Positions 1 through 7,689 are shown, counted from the first letter of the stretch. The stretch is DNA of 10,031 nucleotides from JBCFBK01 sp050173895 (GCA_050173895.1 JBFXKJ010000143.1:1-10031), one strand, 5' to 3'. Program-made: numbers and translations. The notes: generated from the sequence alone by a model not told the origin.

Positions 1-188
1 GTAACATTTAACTTGCCGTTCAAAAACCACTTAATATCGGGCCCGTCAAAATTCCATTTCACCACCTGCTCCCAGCGTCTGCGCCAGTAAAAGCTCTCCG
101 CCTGCTGTGCCCAAAAAGCCTCCGCGTTGGCCATACTCTTCTGGTATTCATGAAAATACCCTCCAAGAGTCTGAATTTTATTCACCAT
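1..188 (-). CDS. acs: Acetyl-CoA synthetase (acetate--CoA ligase), N-terminal fragment
   Basis: This is the 5' end of a leftward gene that leaves the window; 62 full codons are visible from an ATG at 186-188. The fragment reads as the N-terminal cap domain of AMP-forming acetyl-CoA synthetases: YFHEYQKSM near residues 11-19, then FWAQQAESFYWRRRWEQVV at about 25-43, then the DIKWFLNGKLN stretch at about 51-61, matching the start of the family. In that family the enzyme activates acetate with ATP to acetyl-AMP and then acetyl-CoA in the cytosol. The adenylation motifs lie outside the window, so completeness and activity cannot be judged. No clear Shine-Dalgarno precedes the start, only an A/T-rich leader, which is usual for Bacteroidota. 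The upstream region carries paired palindromes that may be regulatory. A related acyl-CoA synthetase with the same cap cannot be excluded. Confidence 0.85.
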   Translation of the reverse strand, partial: MVNKIQTLGGYFHEYQKSMANAEAFWAQQAESFYWRRRWEQVVKWNFDGPDIKWFLNGKLNV

Positions 189-235
189 CTTATTCCAATT
201 TTTAGGTTAAAACTGAGATCCAATTTATTCTAAAC

Positions 236-276
236 CAGACTAAATTAATTTTATTTTGCCACACTAAATTAGTCTG
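236..276. promoter_or_regulatory. Paired palindromic motif upstream of acs, candidate operator
   Basis: The nonamer ACTAAATTA occurs exactly twice, at 239-247 and 263-271, 24 bp apart. The second copy extends to an 11-bp perfect odd palindrome, ACTAAATTAGT, at 263-273. The two outer arms, CAGACTAAATTA (236-247) and the reverse complement of 265-276, match in 11 of 12 positions, forming a larger inverted repeat around a 17-nt spacer. The block lies 48-88 nt upstream of the acs ATG. It could be a two-site operator or, if transcribed, a leader stem-loop. The binding protein is unknown to me. Confidence 0.4.
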
Positions 277-294
277 AATAAAAATAATACGCAA
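264..294 (-). promoter_or_regulatory. Tentative Bacteroidota-type promoter for acs
   Basis: On the minus strand a TTG (292-294) is followed after 20 nt by TAATTTAG (264-271). This approximates the Bacteroidota sigma-ABfr pattern of a -33 TTTG and a -7 TAnnTTTG, but the -7 match is imperfect at the TTTG part. If correct, the downstream palindrome copy overlaps the -7 box and the other lies just after the start site, a typical repressor arrangement. The region is AT-rich, so chance matches are likely. Confidence 0.25.
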
Positions 295-549
295 GATTTT
301 TCGTGTTCTGTTCAGCCAGGCTTCAAACATATTGCGGGAATAGTTGTTTAAAAACGCAGTGGTAGCGGGCTTAAGCGCACTGGATTTAATCCTATGATCA
401 TTAATCACAGGAGTGTATTCAGAAAGATGAGAGGCTAACACGGAACTTAAAAATTAAAAAAAATTGGACAGACACATGAACGGCCCCGGGAAACCGGTGA
501 TCTGGCGTTTTGCCGGGCAAGCCGGTCAGGGGAATCAATTCGATAGCCT

Positions 550-1209
550 ATGGGTTTAAAAGCTGTTGTTGCAGGGGCCACGGGCCTGGTCGGGAGCAGG
601 CTGATGCATCAGTTGTTGGATGATATCCGCTTTGAACGCGTTCATATCCTGGTGCGCAGGCAAACCGGGATAAAGCATCCCCGGCTTTCGGAGCACGTCA
701 TTGACTTTGGAAAACCGAAGCAGTGGGTGAACCTGGTTAAGGGGGACGTTGTATTTTCGGCGCTGGGGACCACCTTAAAGAAAGCGGGCGGCAAGAAAAA
801 CCAGTACCTGGTCGATTATACGTATCAGTACGAGCTCGCCCGGGCAGCTCGCAGCAACGGGATTCCGGCCTTTGTTCTGGTGTCATCGGCGGGAGCGAAT
901 CCCAACTCGCTTCTGTTTTATCCCCGGATGAAAGGAGAACTTGAATTCGCAGTTGAGAAATTAAATTTCGGTCCTCTCATTATTATCCGGCCGTCGATTC
1001 TTGAAGGCAGCCGGGCTGAAAAGCGAACGGGTGAAAAAGTGGCCCTGGTTGTGTCCAGGATCGTAACCAGTGTACTTTTCCGAAAGTACCGGCCCATCCG
1101 GGCGAGAGCCGTTGCGCAGGCAATGATTAATTCCTTTTTTGCCAACAACGATCAAACCGGAACCATTATTTATGAGCCGGGAGAGTTGTTTAATCTGGCA
1201 ATCATATAA
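550..1209 (+). CDS. TIP30/HTATIP2-like atypical SDR, NAD(P)-binding protein
   Basis: A 219-residue cytosolic protein with a Rossmann fold starting at its first residues: the dinucleotide-binding motif GATGLVG lies at 9-15, directly after a beta strand (KAVVA), which supports the ATG at 550. Further along are a strand ending in VVFSALGTT (67-75), SSAGANPNS (112-120) and a YxxxK pair, Y124 and K128, followed by GELE. This order is that of atypical short-chain dehydrogenases of the TIP30/HTATIP2 and YbjT-like groups. Their substrates are usually unknown, so I assign no reaction. Length is normal and nothing is broken. The stop is 18 nt before the next gene, a small membrane protein, so the two are probably cotranscribed. 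The start has no Shine-Dalgarno. A 27-codon open frame (476-559) ends across the start codon, which may be accidental. Confidence 0.88.
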   Translation: MGLKAVVAGATGLVGSRLMHQLLDDIRFERVHILVRRQTGIKHPRLSEHVIDFGKPKQWVNLVKGDVVFSALGTTLKKAGGKKNQYLVDYTYQYELARAARSNGIPAFVLVSSAGANPNSLLFYPRMKGELEFAVEKLNFGPLIIIRPSILEGSRAEKRTGEKVALVVSRIVTSVLFRKYRPIRARAVAQAMINSFFANNDQTGTIIYEPGELFNLAII

Positions 1210-1227
1210 ATCTTTTAATCACTCATT

Positions 1228-1665
1228 ATGTATATTGGCTTATTACATCTTCACGACGTCCTTCGCTGGCTGATCCTGATCGTTGCGCTCGCGGTGGTGC
1301 TGAAATATTTTGCAGGCTGGATCAGAGGGGGGCGGTGGAGCAAATCGGATTCCATTCTGGGGGCTACCTTCACAGGCCTGATCGATCTGCAGTTTTTAAC
1401 CGGACTGATCCTGTATTTCTTTGTGAGTCCGGTCACCAAAACGGCTTTTCGCGACTTTGGGGCGGCCATGCAGCATGCTGAACTCCGTTTTTATGCCGTT
1501 GAGCACTCGCTTGTGATGCTGATCGCCGTCACGCTGATCCATATCGGGTGGGCCCGCTCCAAAAAGGCCGTCCGCGACAGGCTTAAGTTTGGCAGGGCGT
1601 TGCTGTTCTTCGGGATTGCGCTTGTTTTGATCCTTGCCATGATCCCCTGGTCACGCACGATCTGA
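1228..1665 (+). CDS. Small four-helix membrane protein, Bacteroidota family sometimes labelled cytochrome b-like
   Basis: A 145-residue integral membrane protein with four predicted helices at about 5-27, 45-66, 90-109 and 121-140 and short basic loops (WIRGGRWSK, ARSKKAVRDRLK). It opens with MYIGLLHLHDVLRW, a start I associate with a family common in Bacteroidota that is annotated as hypothetical or loosely as cytochrome B. Five histidines (7, 9, 83, 93, 105) sit at or near helix ends. Paired His residues could in principle bind haem, but no b561 or other haem signature is certain, so a cytochrome role is unproven. It ends PWSRTI. It follows the SDR gene after 18 nt, suggesting one transcript, and converges with the acyl-CoA ligase gene with a gap of 7 nt. 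I see no good terminator in that gap. Confidence 0.8.
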   Translation: MYIGLLHLHDVLRWLILIVALAVVLKYFAGWIRGGRWSKSDSILGATFTGLIDLQFLTGLILYFFVSPVTKTAFRDFGAAMQHAELRFYAVEHSLVMLIAVTLIHIGWARSKKAVRDRLKFGRALLFFGIALVLILAMIPWSRTI

Positions 1666-1672
1666 GCGCAGG

Positions 1673-3547
1673 CTACCACTTCAGCTTTTTCTTCAGCTCA
1701 TTCAGGTCGACGCGAAGATTCACGCGCGGGATGGGAAGCCGGAGCCCGTTCCGGGGGTGATCGGATTTGGCCGATGCGTAAATTTCGTCAATCACTTTAC
1801 GGTAGTTTTTAGCGATCAACTGGCGTTTGAGCTTGAGCGTAGGCGATAATTCTCCGGTTTGCGGCGACCATTCCTCCACCACCAGCCTGAAGCGTTTTAT
1901 CTCTTCATGTTGTCCCAGCATATTGTTGATGGTTTCCACTTCGCGCAGATATTGCTGAAGGACCTCACGTTGGGTGATCAGTTCTGCATTATCCCTGTAA
2001 CGAATATGATGCTCCGCACACCAGTCGTGCAGGTATTCAAAATTCGGAGAGATCAGGGCGCTGGCAAATTTCTGATTCTCGCCGATGACCATCGCCTGTT
2101 CGATAAAGAACGACTCCTTCAGTTTGTTTTCAATCATCTGCGGAGCAATGTATTTTCCTCCCGACATCTTAAACATCTCCTTTTTCCGGTCGGTGATCTT
2201 CAGGTATCTCCCTTCATCAAGAACGCCGATATCACCGGTATGAAACCACCCCTCCGGGTCGATCACCTGGGCGGTCAGCTCCGGCGCCTTATAATAGCCA
2301 GGCATAACTGATGGTCCCTTGCAAAGGATCTCGCCATCGTCAGCGATCTTTACCTGGACGCCCGGCAATACCGGTCCCACAGTCCCGATCTTCATTTCGC
2401 CGGTGGAAGGATTGTTCACCGCAATGACCGGCGATGTTTCGGTGAGCCCGTAGCCTTCGAGCGCTTTGATCCCGGCCATTCCGAACACCTTGAGGATCCT
2501 GGGCTGAAGCGCGGCACCTCCCGACACGATATAGGTAATGTTTCCGCCGAGCGCCTCCCGCCACTTCGAATACACGAGTTTGTCGGCGATGCGGAACTGA
2601 AATTTCCGGAAGAGGTTCTGCTTTTTATTGTAATCAAAATGCGCCGTAAACCGGATAGCCCAGAAATAAATCGCTTTTTTCAATCCTTTAAACTCATTCC
2701 CCTTTGCAATAAAGCCGTCATAAACCCGCTCCATCAGCCGGGGAACGGAATTAAACATGTGGGGCCGTATTTCGCGTATGGCGGGTACGATCATCCCCAG
2801 ATTGGATACGTAATAAATCGCCATCCCCTTATACTGGAAATGGTAATTCATGCTGCGCTCATAGACATGGCAAAGGGGAAGAAAGCTGATGGTCCGGTGC
2901 TCTTTTCCAAGCTCGTGCAGCCTGGAATGTGCCACAAAGTTAGAAACAAGGTTCCGGTGGGTAAGCATGACTCCCTTTGGAACGCCCGTGGTACCGGAAG
3001 TGTAGATAAGGGTAACCACATCGTCGGGACTCACAGAAGCTTTGATCCGCTCCAGTTCCCCGTTCAACTCGGCCGACTTTTCCCGTCCAAGATCGATAAT
3101 GTCCTGCATCGGACGACAGGTCTGGATCGGATCAAAGCAGTACACACTCCTGATGCCGGCTATTTCCCTTACAACAGGATGAAGCTTTTCATAAAGCTTT
3201 TTGTCGCCCACGAGCAGCATGCTCACTTCGGCATGTTCAAGGATGTAACGATATTCCTCATTGCCGATGGTTGCATAGATCGGAACATGGATCAGCCCGG
3301 CCATGGCAAGCCCCATGTCTGCAAAATTCCATTCCGGCCGGTTATTGGTTACAGTTGCGATTTTAATGCCCTTTGAAAATCCCAATGCCAGCATACCCAT
3401 CGCAAAATGCCGGCAATTCTCCACATATTCGGCAGTTGAATAGGTGTACCATCCGTTATTTTCTTTTCCTCCGAGGGCATCTTCCCTGGGAAATTCTGAC
3501 AGATACCGGTCGAGAATATCAAACGTACGTGTTACTTCGCTGTTCAT
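1673..3547 (-). CDS. Long-chain acyl-CoA synthetase (AMP-forming, FadD15-like)
   Basis: A 624-residue adenylate-forming enzyme that activates fatty acids with ATP and CoA to acyl-CoA, at the membrane or in the cytosol. Motifs in order: phosphate-binding loop YTSGTTGVPKG (182-192) followed by VMLTHRN; FLPLCHVYER (222-231); EGYGLTETSP (364-373); GWFHTGDIG (433-441); hinge and CoA region DRKKEMFKMSGGKYI (453-467); and the C-terminal ELSPTLKLKR (566-575) with the expected catalytic lysine. All core elements are intact. A basic tail of about 30 residues ends ELKKKLKW. I chose the ATG at 3545-3547 because homologues begin near VTRTFDIL; the frame stays open upstream to a GTG at 3605-3607 with ATGs at 3601 and 3598, which would add 18-20 residues. 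The upstream neighbour ccsBA ends at 3644 in the same direction, so cotranscription is possible. The exact chain-length preference cannot be read from sequence. Confidence 0.93.
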   Translation of the reverse strand: MNSEVTRTFDILDRYLSEFPREDALGGKENNGWYTYSTAEYVENCRHFAMGMLALGFSKGIKIATVTNNRPEWNFADMGLAMAGLIHVPIYATIGNEEYRYILEHAEVSMLLVGDKKLYEKLHPVVREIAGIRSVYCFDPIQTCRPMQDIIDLGREKSAELNGELERIKASVSPDDVVTLIYTSGTTGVPKGVMLTHRNLVSNFVAHSRLHELGKEHRTISFLPLCHVYERSMNYHFQYKGMAIYYVSNLGMIVPAIREIRPHMFNSVPRLMERVYDGFIAKGNEFKGLKKAIYFWAIRFTAHFDYNKKQNLFRKFQFRIADKLVYSKWREALGGNITYIVSGGAALQPRILKVFGMAGIKALEGYGLTETSPVIAVNNPSTGEMKIGTVGPVLPGVQVKIADDGEILCKGPSVMPGYYKAPELTAQVIDPEGWFHTGDIGVLDEGRYLKITDRKKEMFKMSGGKYIAPQMIENKLKESFFIEQAMVIGENQKFASALISPNFEYLHDWCAEHHIRYRDNAELITQREVLQQYLREVETINNMLGQHEEIKRFRLVVEEWSPQTGELSPTLKLKRQLIAKNYRKVIDEIYASAKSDHPRNGLRLPIPRVNLRVDLNELKKKLKW

Positions 3548-3643
3548 ATTTGGTTTTTTTTCATAAGAGTTCAGCTTAGCGGAAAGATCCTGCTGCATCA
3601 TGTGCACAGCAGACAGATGATCCTTACCGGCACACGACGAAAA

Positions 3644-6600
3644 TTATCTGTCTTCTTCCTCCGTGTCCGGAAGCTCCTCAAATTTTCTGTACTTTCCGTA
3701 AGAAAGCAGGATCAGCCCGACGACAACCGCCGAAGCGGCATAGACCGACCAGTTGATACCATCCACGCTCCCCTTTCCATACGAGTGCATCCCACTCAGA
3801 AAATAATTCACCCCAAAATAGGTCATCAGTACCGAGCTGAAACCAATCACGGTGGCCAGATTATAATTGTAGCGTCCGCGAAGTGAAGGGATCAGCCGCA
3901 TATGGACCACAAAGGCATAAATAAAGACCGTGATCAGCGCCCAGGTTTCCTTGGGGTCCCAGCCCCAGTATCGTCCCCAGCTTTCATTGGCCCAAACACC
4001 CCCCAGAAAGGTCCCGATGGTCAGCATATAAAGTCCCAGGGTTGCCGACATCTCGCTGATGGTTGTTAACTGCTCAATAAAATAGTCACTGTTTAGCTTG
4101 TTGCGCTCGTTCATCTGGGCATACAGAATCAGCACCAGGATACCCAGGAAGGCGCTCAGGCCTATAAAACCGTAACTGGCGGTAATAACAGCCACATGGA
4201 TCAAAAGCCAGTATGATTTCAACACAGGCACCAGGTGCGTGATCTCCGGGTTCATCCAATTGAGATGGGCCACAAAGAGGATGATACCCGAGAGGAAATC
4301 CGCAGTACCGATCACCATCGGGTATTTTCGTCCGAAAATAATGCCGGCGAGCATGGCGGCCCAGGCCACGTAAACCATCGACTCATACCCATTGCTCCAG
4401 GGAGCATGCCCCGAAATATACCATCGTACCACCAGACCCGCGGTGTGGAACACAAAACCGGCAGAAATCAGCAATGTCCAGATTGCGGCAGCTTTTTTCC
4501 CCATCACCTTCTGCCGGAAAATATTTACAAACAGCACAGACAAAAGGATAAAGCCGGTGAGCAAATACCAAATGAACACCCTTTTGAACGGCTGGATTTT
4601 GTTATAAGTCAGTTCGGCTTCCTTCTTCTGGTCTGAAGGCAAAATTTCGCTGCCAAACTTTTCCTGAAAAGCAGCGATCGTCGCCAAAACCTGCCGGGCT
4701 TGAACCTCACCCTTGCCCGAAAGCGATTCTTTCAGGATCTGGAAGCTGCGGTTTACAAAAAGAGAATCCGCCCTGGGATATCCGGTAGGCTCGCTGCCGG
4801 CTGCAAACCAGGCATCCTTCTGATTCACCGGTGGAAAGAAGGTGAAGAACTCTCCTTTATAGACCATGAAACAAATATTGACGCGTTCATCTACGTTAAT
4901 CAGATCTTTTTCAAGCTGGCTGCGGAAAGCAGGCATCTTGCCATAAGCAGCCTGGACCTCCTGCAGCAGCTTATAATGCCCTTCCTGATCAAAAAAGTCG
5001 GTGGCCGCGGCGTATTTGCCAGCCACACCCAGCCGGGATGCCATTTGCTTGTCTACCTTGATCATCTGGATGGTCCTCCATAGTTCAGGGTATAAATGCA
5101 TACTCAACACCACTTCCGAAGGAGACATGCCGAACCAGGACGATTTGCCGGTCACCTTTCGCACAATCTCTCCCGTCAGCGTCGACATGGGCTCAATCCT
5201 CCCGTCATGACCATGAACCCAGAGCGTCTCAAAATCAGTGGCAAGCGTTTTATCGAGTTCCGGTATGCCCGCCACCTGCGCCTGATTCGCACCGGCTGCC
5301 CCTGCGGTCAGCATGAAGACAGCCAATACCGCCAGTGATTTGGTCCGGTTCAGTTCGCCAAGACGCCTGATGAGGAACCCAAAGTAAGAATTCTTACTGA
5401 CCAGTGCCAGGATCATCCCCACAGCCATCAAAAAATAACCGATGTAAGTGATCAGCGATCCCAGAAAATCTTTATTGACCGAAAGAACAGTCCCCAGTTC
5501 ATCCTGATCATAGGAGGACTGATAAAAGCGGTATTCTCTGTATTTCAACGTATTGTTCATAAAGACGCGCACGTCGCGGTTCACTCCTTTTTCTTTGTCG
5601 ATCAGGGTAATTTCACTGGCAAATGAAGAAGGACTCTCAGAACCGATATAGCGTTCCAGTTGGAAATCGCGCAAATACAAGGAAAACGGAAGGGAAACAG
5701 GTTCAGAGCCATACGTTAGTTTTACAGGCGCGGTACCGGCCATCCAGGTAACCGGATCACCCACTTGTCCGCTGCGACCAAACACATTGACGATATTTTT
5801 TCGCTGCCCGTCCGATACTTCCATAATAACGGCATCTTCAGGCGAATTTCCTGAACCGTCTTTGGTAACCCGGATCAGCGCCTGGGGATAAAACTTCTTG
5901 ACCAGCAGCAGATAATTATCGAATGCATAGAGGTGCATCAGCTTAACCGGGGCGCGCGTTCCCGCAACCACCTGCTCGGGTTCTCCGCCCCCCATGGAAC
6001 GAATCTCCAGGTTCCGGTCGGCGACCAGGAAAAGAGAATCGCCTTGTTGCTCAAAATGGATGTTGGCGTCGGGACTAAACCCAACGACGACCGGCCCGAG
6101 GTTAATTTTTTCACCTGGCTGAAAAGCAAAGCTCTGCATCCCCTGCCCTGCCGAGACCACAAAATCGACCAGCGGCGATCCGCCCGGATGTTCCACCGGA
6201 GTGCGCAGGGCATTTTTTACAAATCCCACCGACTTGAAACGGATCTCCTGCCCGTTAACAGTTAGCGTCTCATCGAAAGCACCGGGAGTGAGTTCCGAAA
6301 AGAGCACCTTTTTTTTGATTTGCTGTTCTCCCGAACTGAGTGTGAAATAACTGTCGGTCGATATAATCGATCCGGAGCTCTCTCCTTCGCGGATATGCAT
6401 CATCCCTTCAAAACTGACATAGCGGGTAATCGCAGCTCCCAGAACGATCAAAATGAAAGACAGGTGAAAAATCCCGACAGGCAGCTTTTTAATCGTGTAA
6501 CTCCGGTACCGGATTACATTAGCCACCAGGCTGATCCCCAGCAACAGGAAGATCAGCTCAAACCAGTGTGTGTTGTATATGAGGGCCTTGGCCGAATCCG

Positions 6601-6709
6601 TACCCCAACTGCTTTCAATAAAAGTTGCAATGGCCATTGAAAAAGCCATTACCAGCAATAAAAAACCCATAAATGGCATGGAAATCAGGAACTGAACTAT
6701 TTTCCTCAT
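3644..6709 (-). CDS. ccsBA: Fused cytochrome c biogenesis protein CcsBA (ResB–CcsA, System II)
   Basis: A 1021-residue membrane protein that exports haem and ligates it to CXXCH motifs of c-type cytochromes outside the membrane. The ResB-like half has helices at about 7-30, 48-66 and 78-96, a long extracytoplasmic domain, and a helix at 414-438. A hydrophobic, signal-like segment (about 455-475) then leads to a second extracytoplasmic domain of some 230 residues. From about 708 the CcsA half follows with the haem-binding WWD motif WGRYWGWD (911-918). The four histidines expected of a CcsBA synthase are seen: H82 and H936 within helices, H838 and H975 flanking the WWD motif. GHAPWSNGYESM is also conserved. 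The ATG at 6707-6709 is preferred because AAAGGG lies 7 nt upstream; a 19-residue extension would need a TTG at 6764-6766. The tail is acidic (LPDTEEEDR). No cytochrome c gene is in the window. Confidence 0.95.
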   Translation of the reverse strand: MRKIVQFLISMPFMGFLLLVMAFSMAIATFIESSWGTDSAKALIYNTHWFELIFLLLGISLVANVIRYRSYTIKKLPVGIFHLSFILIVLGAAITRYVSFEGMMHIREGESSGSIISTDSYFTLSSGEQQIKKKVLFSELTPGAFDETLTVNGQEIRFKSVGFVKNALRTPVEHPGGSPLVDFVVSAGQGMQSFAFQPGEKINLGPVVVGFSPDANIHFEQQGDSLFLVADRNLEIRSMGGGEPEQVVAGTRAPVKLMHLYAFDNYLLLVKKFYPQALIRVTKDGSGNSPEDAVIMEVSDGQRKNIVNVFGRSGQVGDPVTWMAGTAPVKLTYGSEPVSLPFSLYLRDFQLERYIGSESPSSFASEITLIDKEKGVNRDVRVFMNNTLKYREYRFYQSSYDQDELGTVLSVNKDFLGSLITYIGYFLMAVGMILALVSKNSYFGFLIRRLGELNRTKSLAVLAVFMLTAGAAGANQAQVAGIPELDKTLATDFETLWVHGHDGRIEPMSTLTGEIVRKVTGKSSWFGMSPSEVVLSMHLYPELWRTIQMIKVDKQMASRLGVAGKYAAATDFFDQEGHYKLLQEVQAAYGKMPAFRSQLEKDLINVDERVNICFMVYKGEFFTFFPPVNQKDAWFAAGSEPTGYPRADSLFVNRSFQILKESLSGKGEVQARQVLATIAAFQEKFGSEILPSDQKKEAELTYNKIQPFKRVFIWYLLTGFILLSVLFVNIFRQKVMGKKAAAIWTLLISAGFVFHTAGLVVRWYISGHAPWSNGYESMVYVAWAAMLAGIIFGRKYPMVIGTADFLSGIILFVAHLNWMNPEITHLVPVLKSYWLLIHVAVITASYGFIGLSAFLGILVLILYAQMNERNKLNSDYFIEQLTTISEMSATLGLYMLTIGTFLGGVWANESWGRYWGWDPKETWALITVFIYAFVVHMRLIPSLRGRYNYNLATVIGFSSVLMTYFGVNYFLSGMHSYGKGSVDGINWSVYAASAVVVGLILLSYGKYRKFEELPDTEEEDR

Positions 6710-6716
6710 GAAAAAT

Positions 6717-6722
6717 CCCTTT
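6717..6722 (-). promoter_or_regulatory. Ribosome binding site of ccsBA
   Basis: AAAGGG on the minus strand, 7 nt before the ATG at 6709. It is the best Shine-Dalgarno match in the window and decides the start against the in-frame TTG at 6766. Confidence 0.55.
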
Positions 6723-6769
6723 AAAATGCGATAATAAAAAAATAAAATTAATGCTTTTGCCGGCAAAAA

Positions 6770-6798
6770 AAAATGTATGTCCTTTTTGCTGCCACAAC
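6770..6798 (-). promoter_or_regulatory. Tentative promoter for ccsBA
   Basis: On the minus strand GTTG (6795-6798) is followed after 17 nt by TACATTTT (6770-6777), roughly the Bacteroidota -33/-7 pattern. This would give a 5' leader of about 55 nt. The -7 match lacks the final G and sits in a T-tract, so this is weak. Confidence 0.25.
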
Positions 6799-6896
6799 AT
6801 TAACAGTTATTAGGGATTTTGGTTGAATTCAGCTGAAAAAGCACGGCAGCTTCCAAAGCAACCTTTCATGCAATCCGTCCGTCTTGGTTTATATAA

Positions 6897-6905
6897 TACT
6901 TTTTG
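6897..6905 (+). promoter_or_regulatory. Possible -7 element for the lipoprotein gene
   Basis: TACTTTTTG resembles the Bacteroidota -7 box TAnnTTTG with one extra T, 21 nt before the ATG at 6927. It lies in an AT-rich stretch (TATATAATAC) in an otherwise mixed divergent intergenic region. No well-spaced -33 TTTG is seen, so this is a suggestion only. Confidence 0.25.
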
Positions 6906-6926
6906 TAAACTAAAATTATAACAAGG

Positions 6927-7625
6927 ATGAAGACACGGAAGATGCTGGTAAGGACAGGACTCTCTGTCCTGTTGATCGCGATGGTTGCAATGTCATGTGA
7001 GGAAGATGATCCCGCGGAAGTAGTCTTTGAGCAGGATTTCAATGCCGGGGAAAACGGATGGGAGGCAGTTTTTGCCGAATATCCGCCCACCCAGACCGAT
7101 TATGAGCTGGAATCGGGGATCAAAACATTGCCTCAACCGCTCGATCAGAGACGCTCGGGATATATGCTTTCGGGAAACAATCACAGCGACGCGCTGCAGA
7201 TGTTTCTCGTCAAAAAGCTGGAAGGACTCGATTCGACAGCCACCTACCAGGTAGATGTCGAAGTGAAACTGGCATCCAAATATCCCGACGGAAGTGTCGG
7301 GGCAGGAGGTTCACCGGCAAATGCTGTTCACATCATAGCGCACGTGTGCGGCGGCGGCTATGAATTGGTTGACGGGGACCAGGGGAACGTGGAAGTTGAA
7401 CTGAATAAGGAAAGCTATGGTTACACACAGGTGGAACTGGGTGATGTGGCCATTCCCGCCGATCATACCGAATATGAAATGATCAGCCGCGAGGGTACGG
7501 GACCACAGACAGTTCGTCCGAACAACAAAGGGGAGATCTGGCTGCTCATCGGCACATGGTCGGGTTTTGAAGGGATCACAACCTTATATTACACTGATTT
7601 TAAAATCACCTTTACGGAAGTGTGA
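6927..7625 (+). CDS. Predicted surface lipoprotein of unknown function
   Basis: A 232-residue protein with a lipoprotein signal: basic MKTRK, hydrophobic 11-22, and an atypical lipobox AMSC with the acylated Cys at 24. EEDD follows at once, resembling the acidic lipoprotein export signal that sends Bacteroidota lipoproteins to the cell surface. The mature part is predominantly beta by appearance. It carries FEQDFNAGENGWEAVFAEYP (34-53), LSGNNHSDALQMFL (81-94), GVGG-like VGAGGSP (124-130) and GEIWLLIGTWSGFEG (202-216), ending YYTDFKITF. I recall this pattern (LDQ...SGNNHSDDL... and LIGTDSGFE...YYT) from a widespread, unnamed family of secreted proteins. It may be a jelly-roll, ligand-binding type fold, but that is inference. 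CAAGG lies directly against the ATG. An AraC-family gene follows 64 nt downstream on the same strand, so the regulator may share its transcript or control it. Confidence 0.85.
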   Translation: MKTRKMLVRTGLSVLLIAMVAMSCEEDDPAEVVFEQDFNAGENGWEAVFAEYPPTQTDYELESGIKTLPQPLDQRRSGYMLSGNNHSDALQMFLVKKLEGLDSTATYQVDVEVKLASKYPDGSVGAGGSPANAVHIIAHVCGGGYELVDGDQGNVEVELNKESYGYTQVELGDVAIPADHTEYEMISREGTGPQTVRPNNKGEIWLLIGTWSGFEGITTLYYTDFKITFTEV

Positions 7626-7689
7626 TCAAACAAGGGGGCTCCGGTGTTATAGGATAGCAGCGCCATGAATGCTGTTAAACGGAGCAAGG

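Larger units (their letters stand above)
189..549. other. Divergent intergenic region between acs and the SDR gene
   Basis: A 361-nt stretch without a convincing gene. Its acs-proximal half (about 190-300) is strongly AT-rich and holds the paired palindromes at 236-276. Its middle (about 300-440) has ordinary composition. On the minus strand a 79-codon open frame (202-441) runs through it, but the translation resembles nothing I recognise, it spans the candidate acs promoter, and it is probably chance. Near the SDR gene there is an A-tract at 451-463 and then a GC-rich leader at 479-535 with a weak hairpin (arms around CTGGC and GCCGG) and a 27-codon open frame at 476-559. I see no clear promoter for the SDR gene. 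Confidence 0.5.

Noticed and set aside
388..412. Imperfect hairpin around TCCTATGATC / AATCACAGGA
   Set aside because: Only about 8 of 10 positions pair around a tiny loop, with no T-tract or conserved context.
202..441. 79-codon minus-strand open frame upstream of acs
   Set aside because: The translation is unlike any family I know, low-complexity at its C-terminal end, and it covers the AT-rich acs promoter region with the palindromes. Most likely chance.
2639..3376. 245-codon plus-strand open frame opposite the acyl-CoA ligase
   Set aside because: Antisense shadow of a gene with every expected adenylation motif intact; the translation has no recognisable domain.
6710..6766. 19-residue N-terminal extension of CcsBA
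   Set aside because: It would need a TTG start in an AT-rich tract; the ATG at 6709 has a good AAAGGG site and begins with the family-typical first helix.
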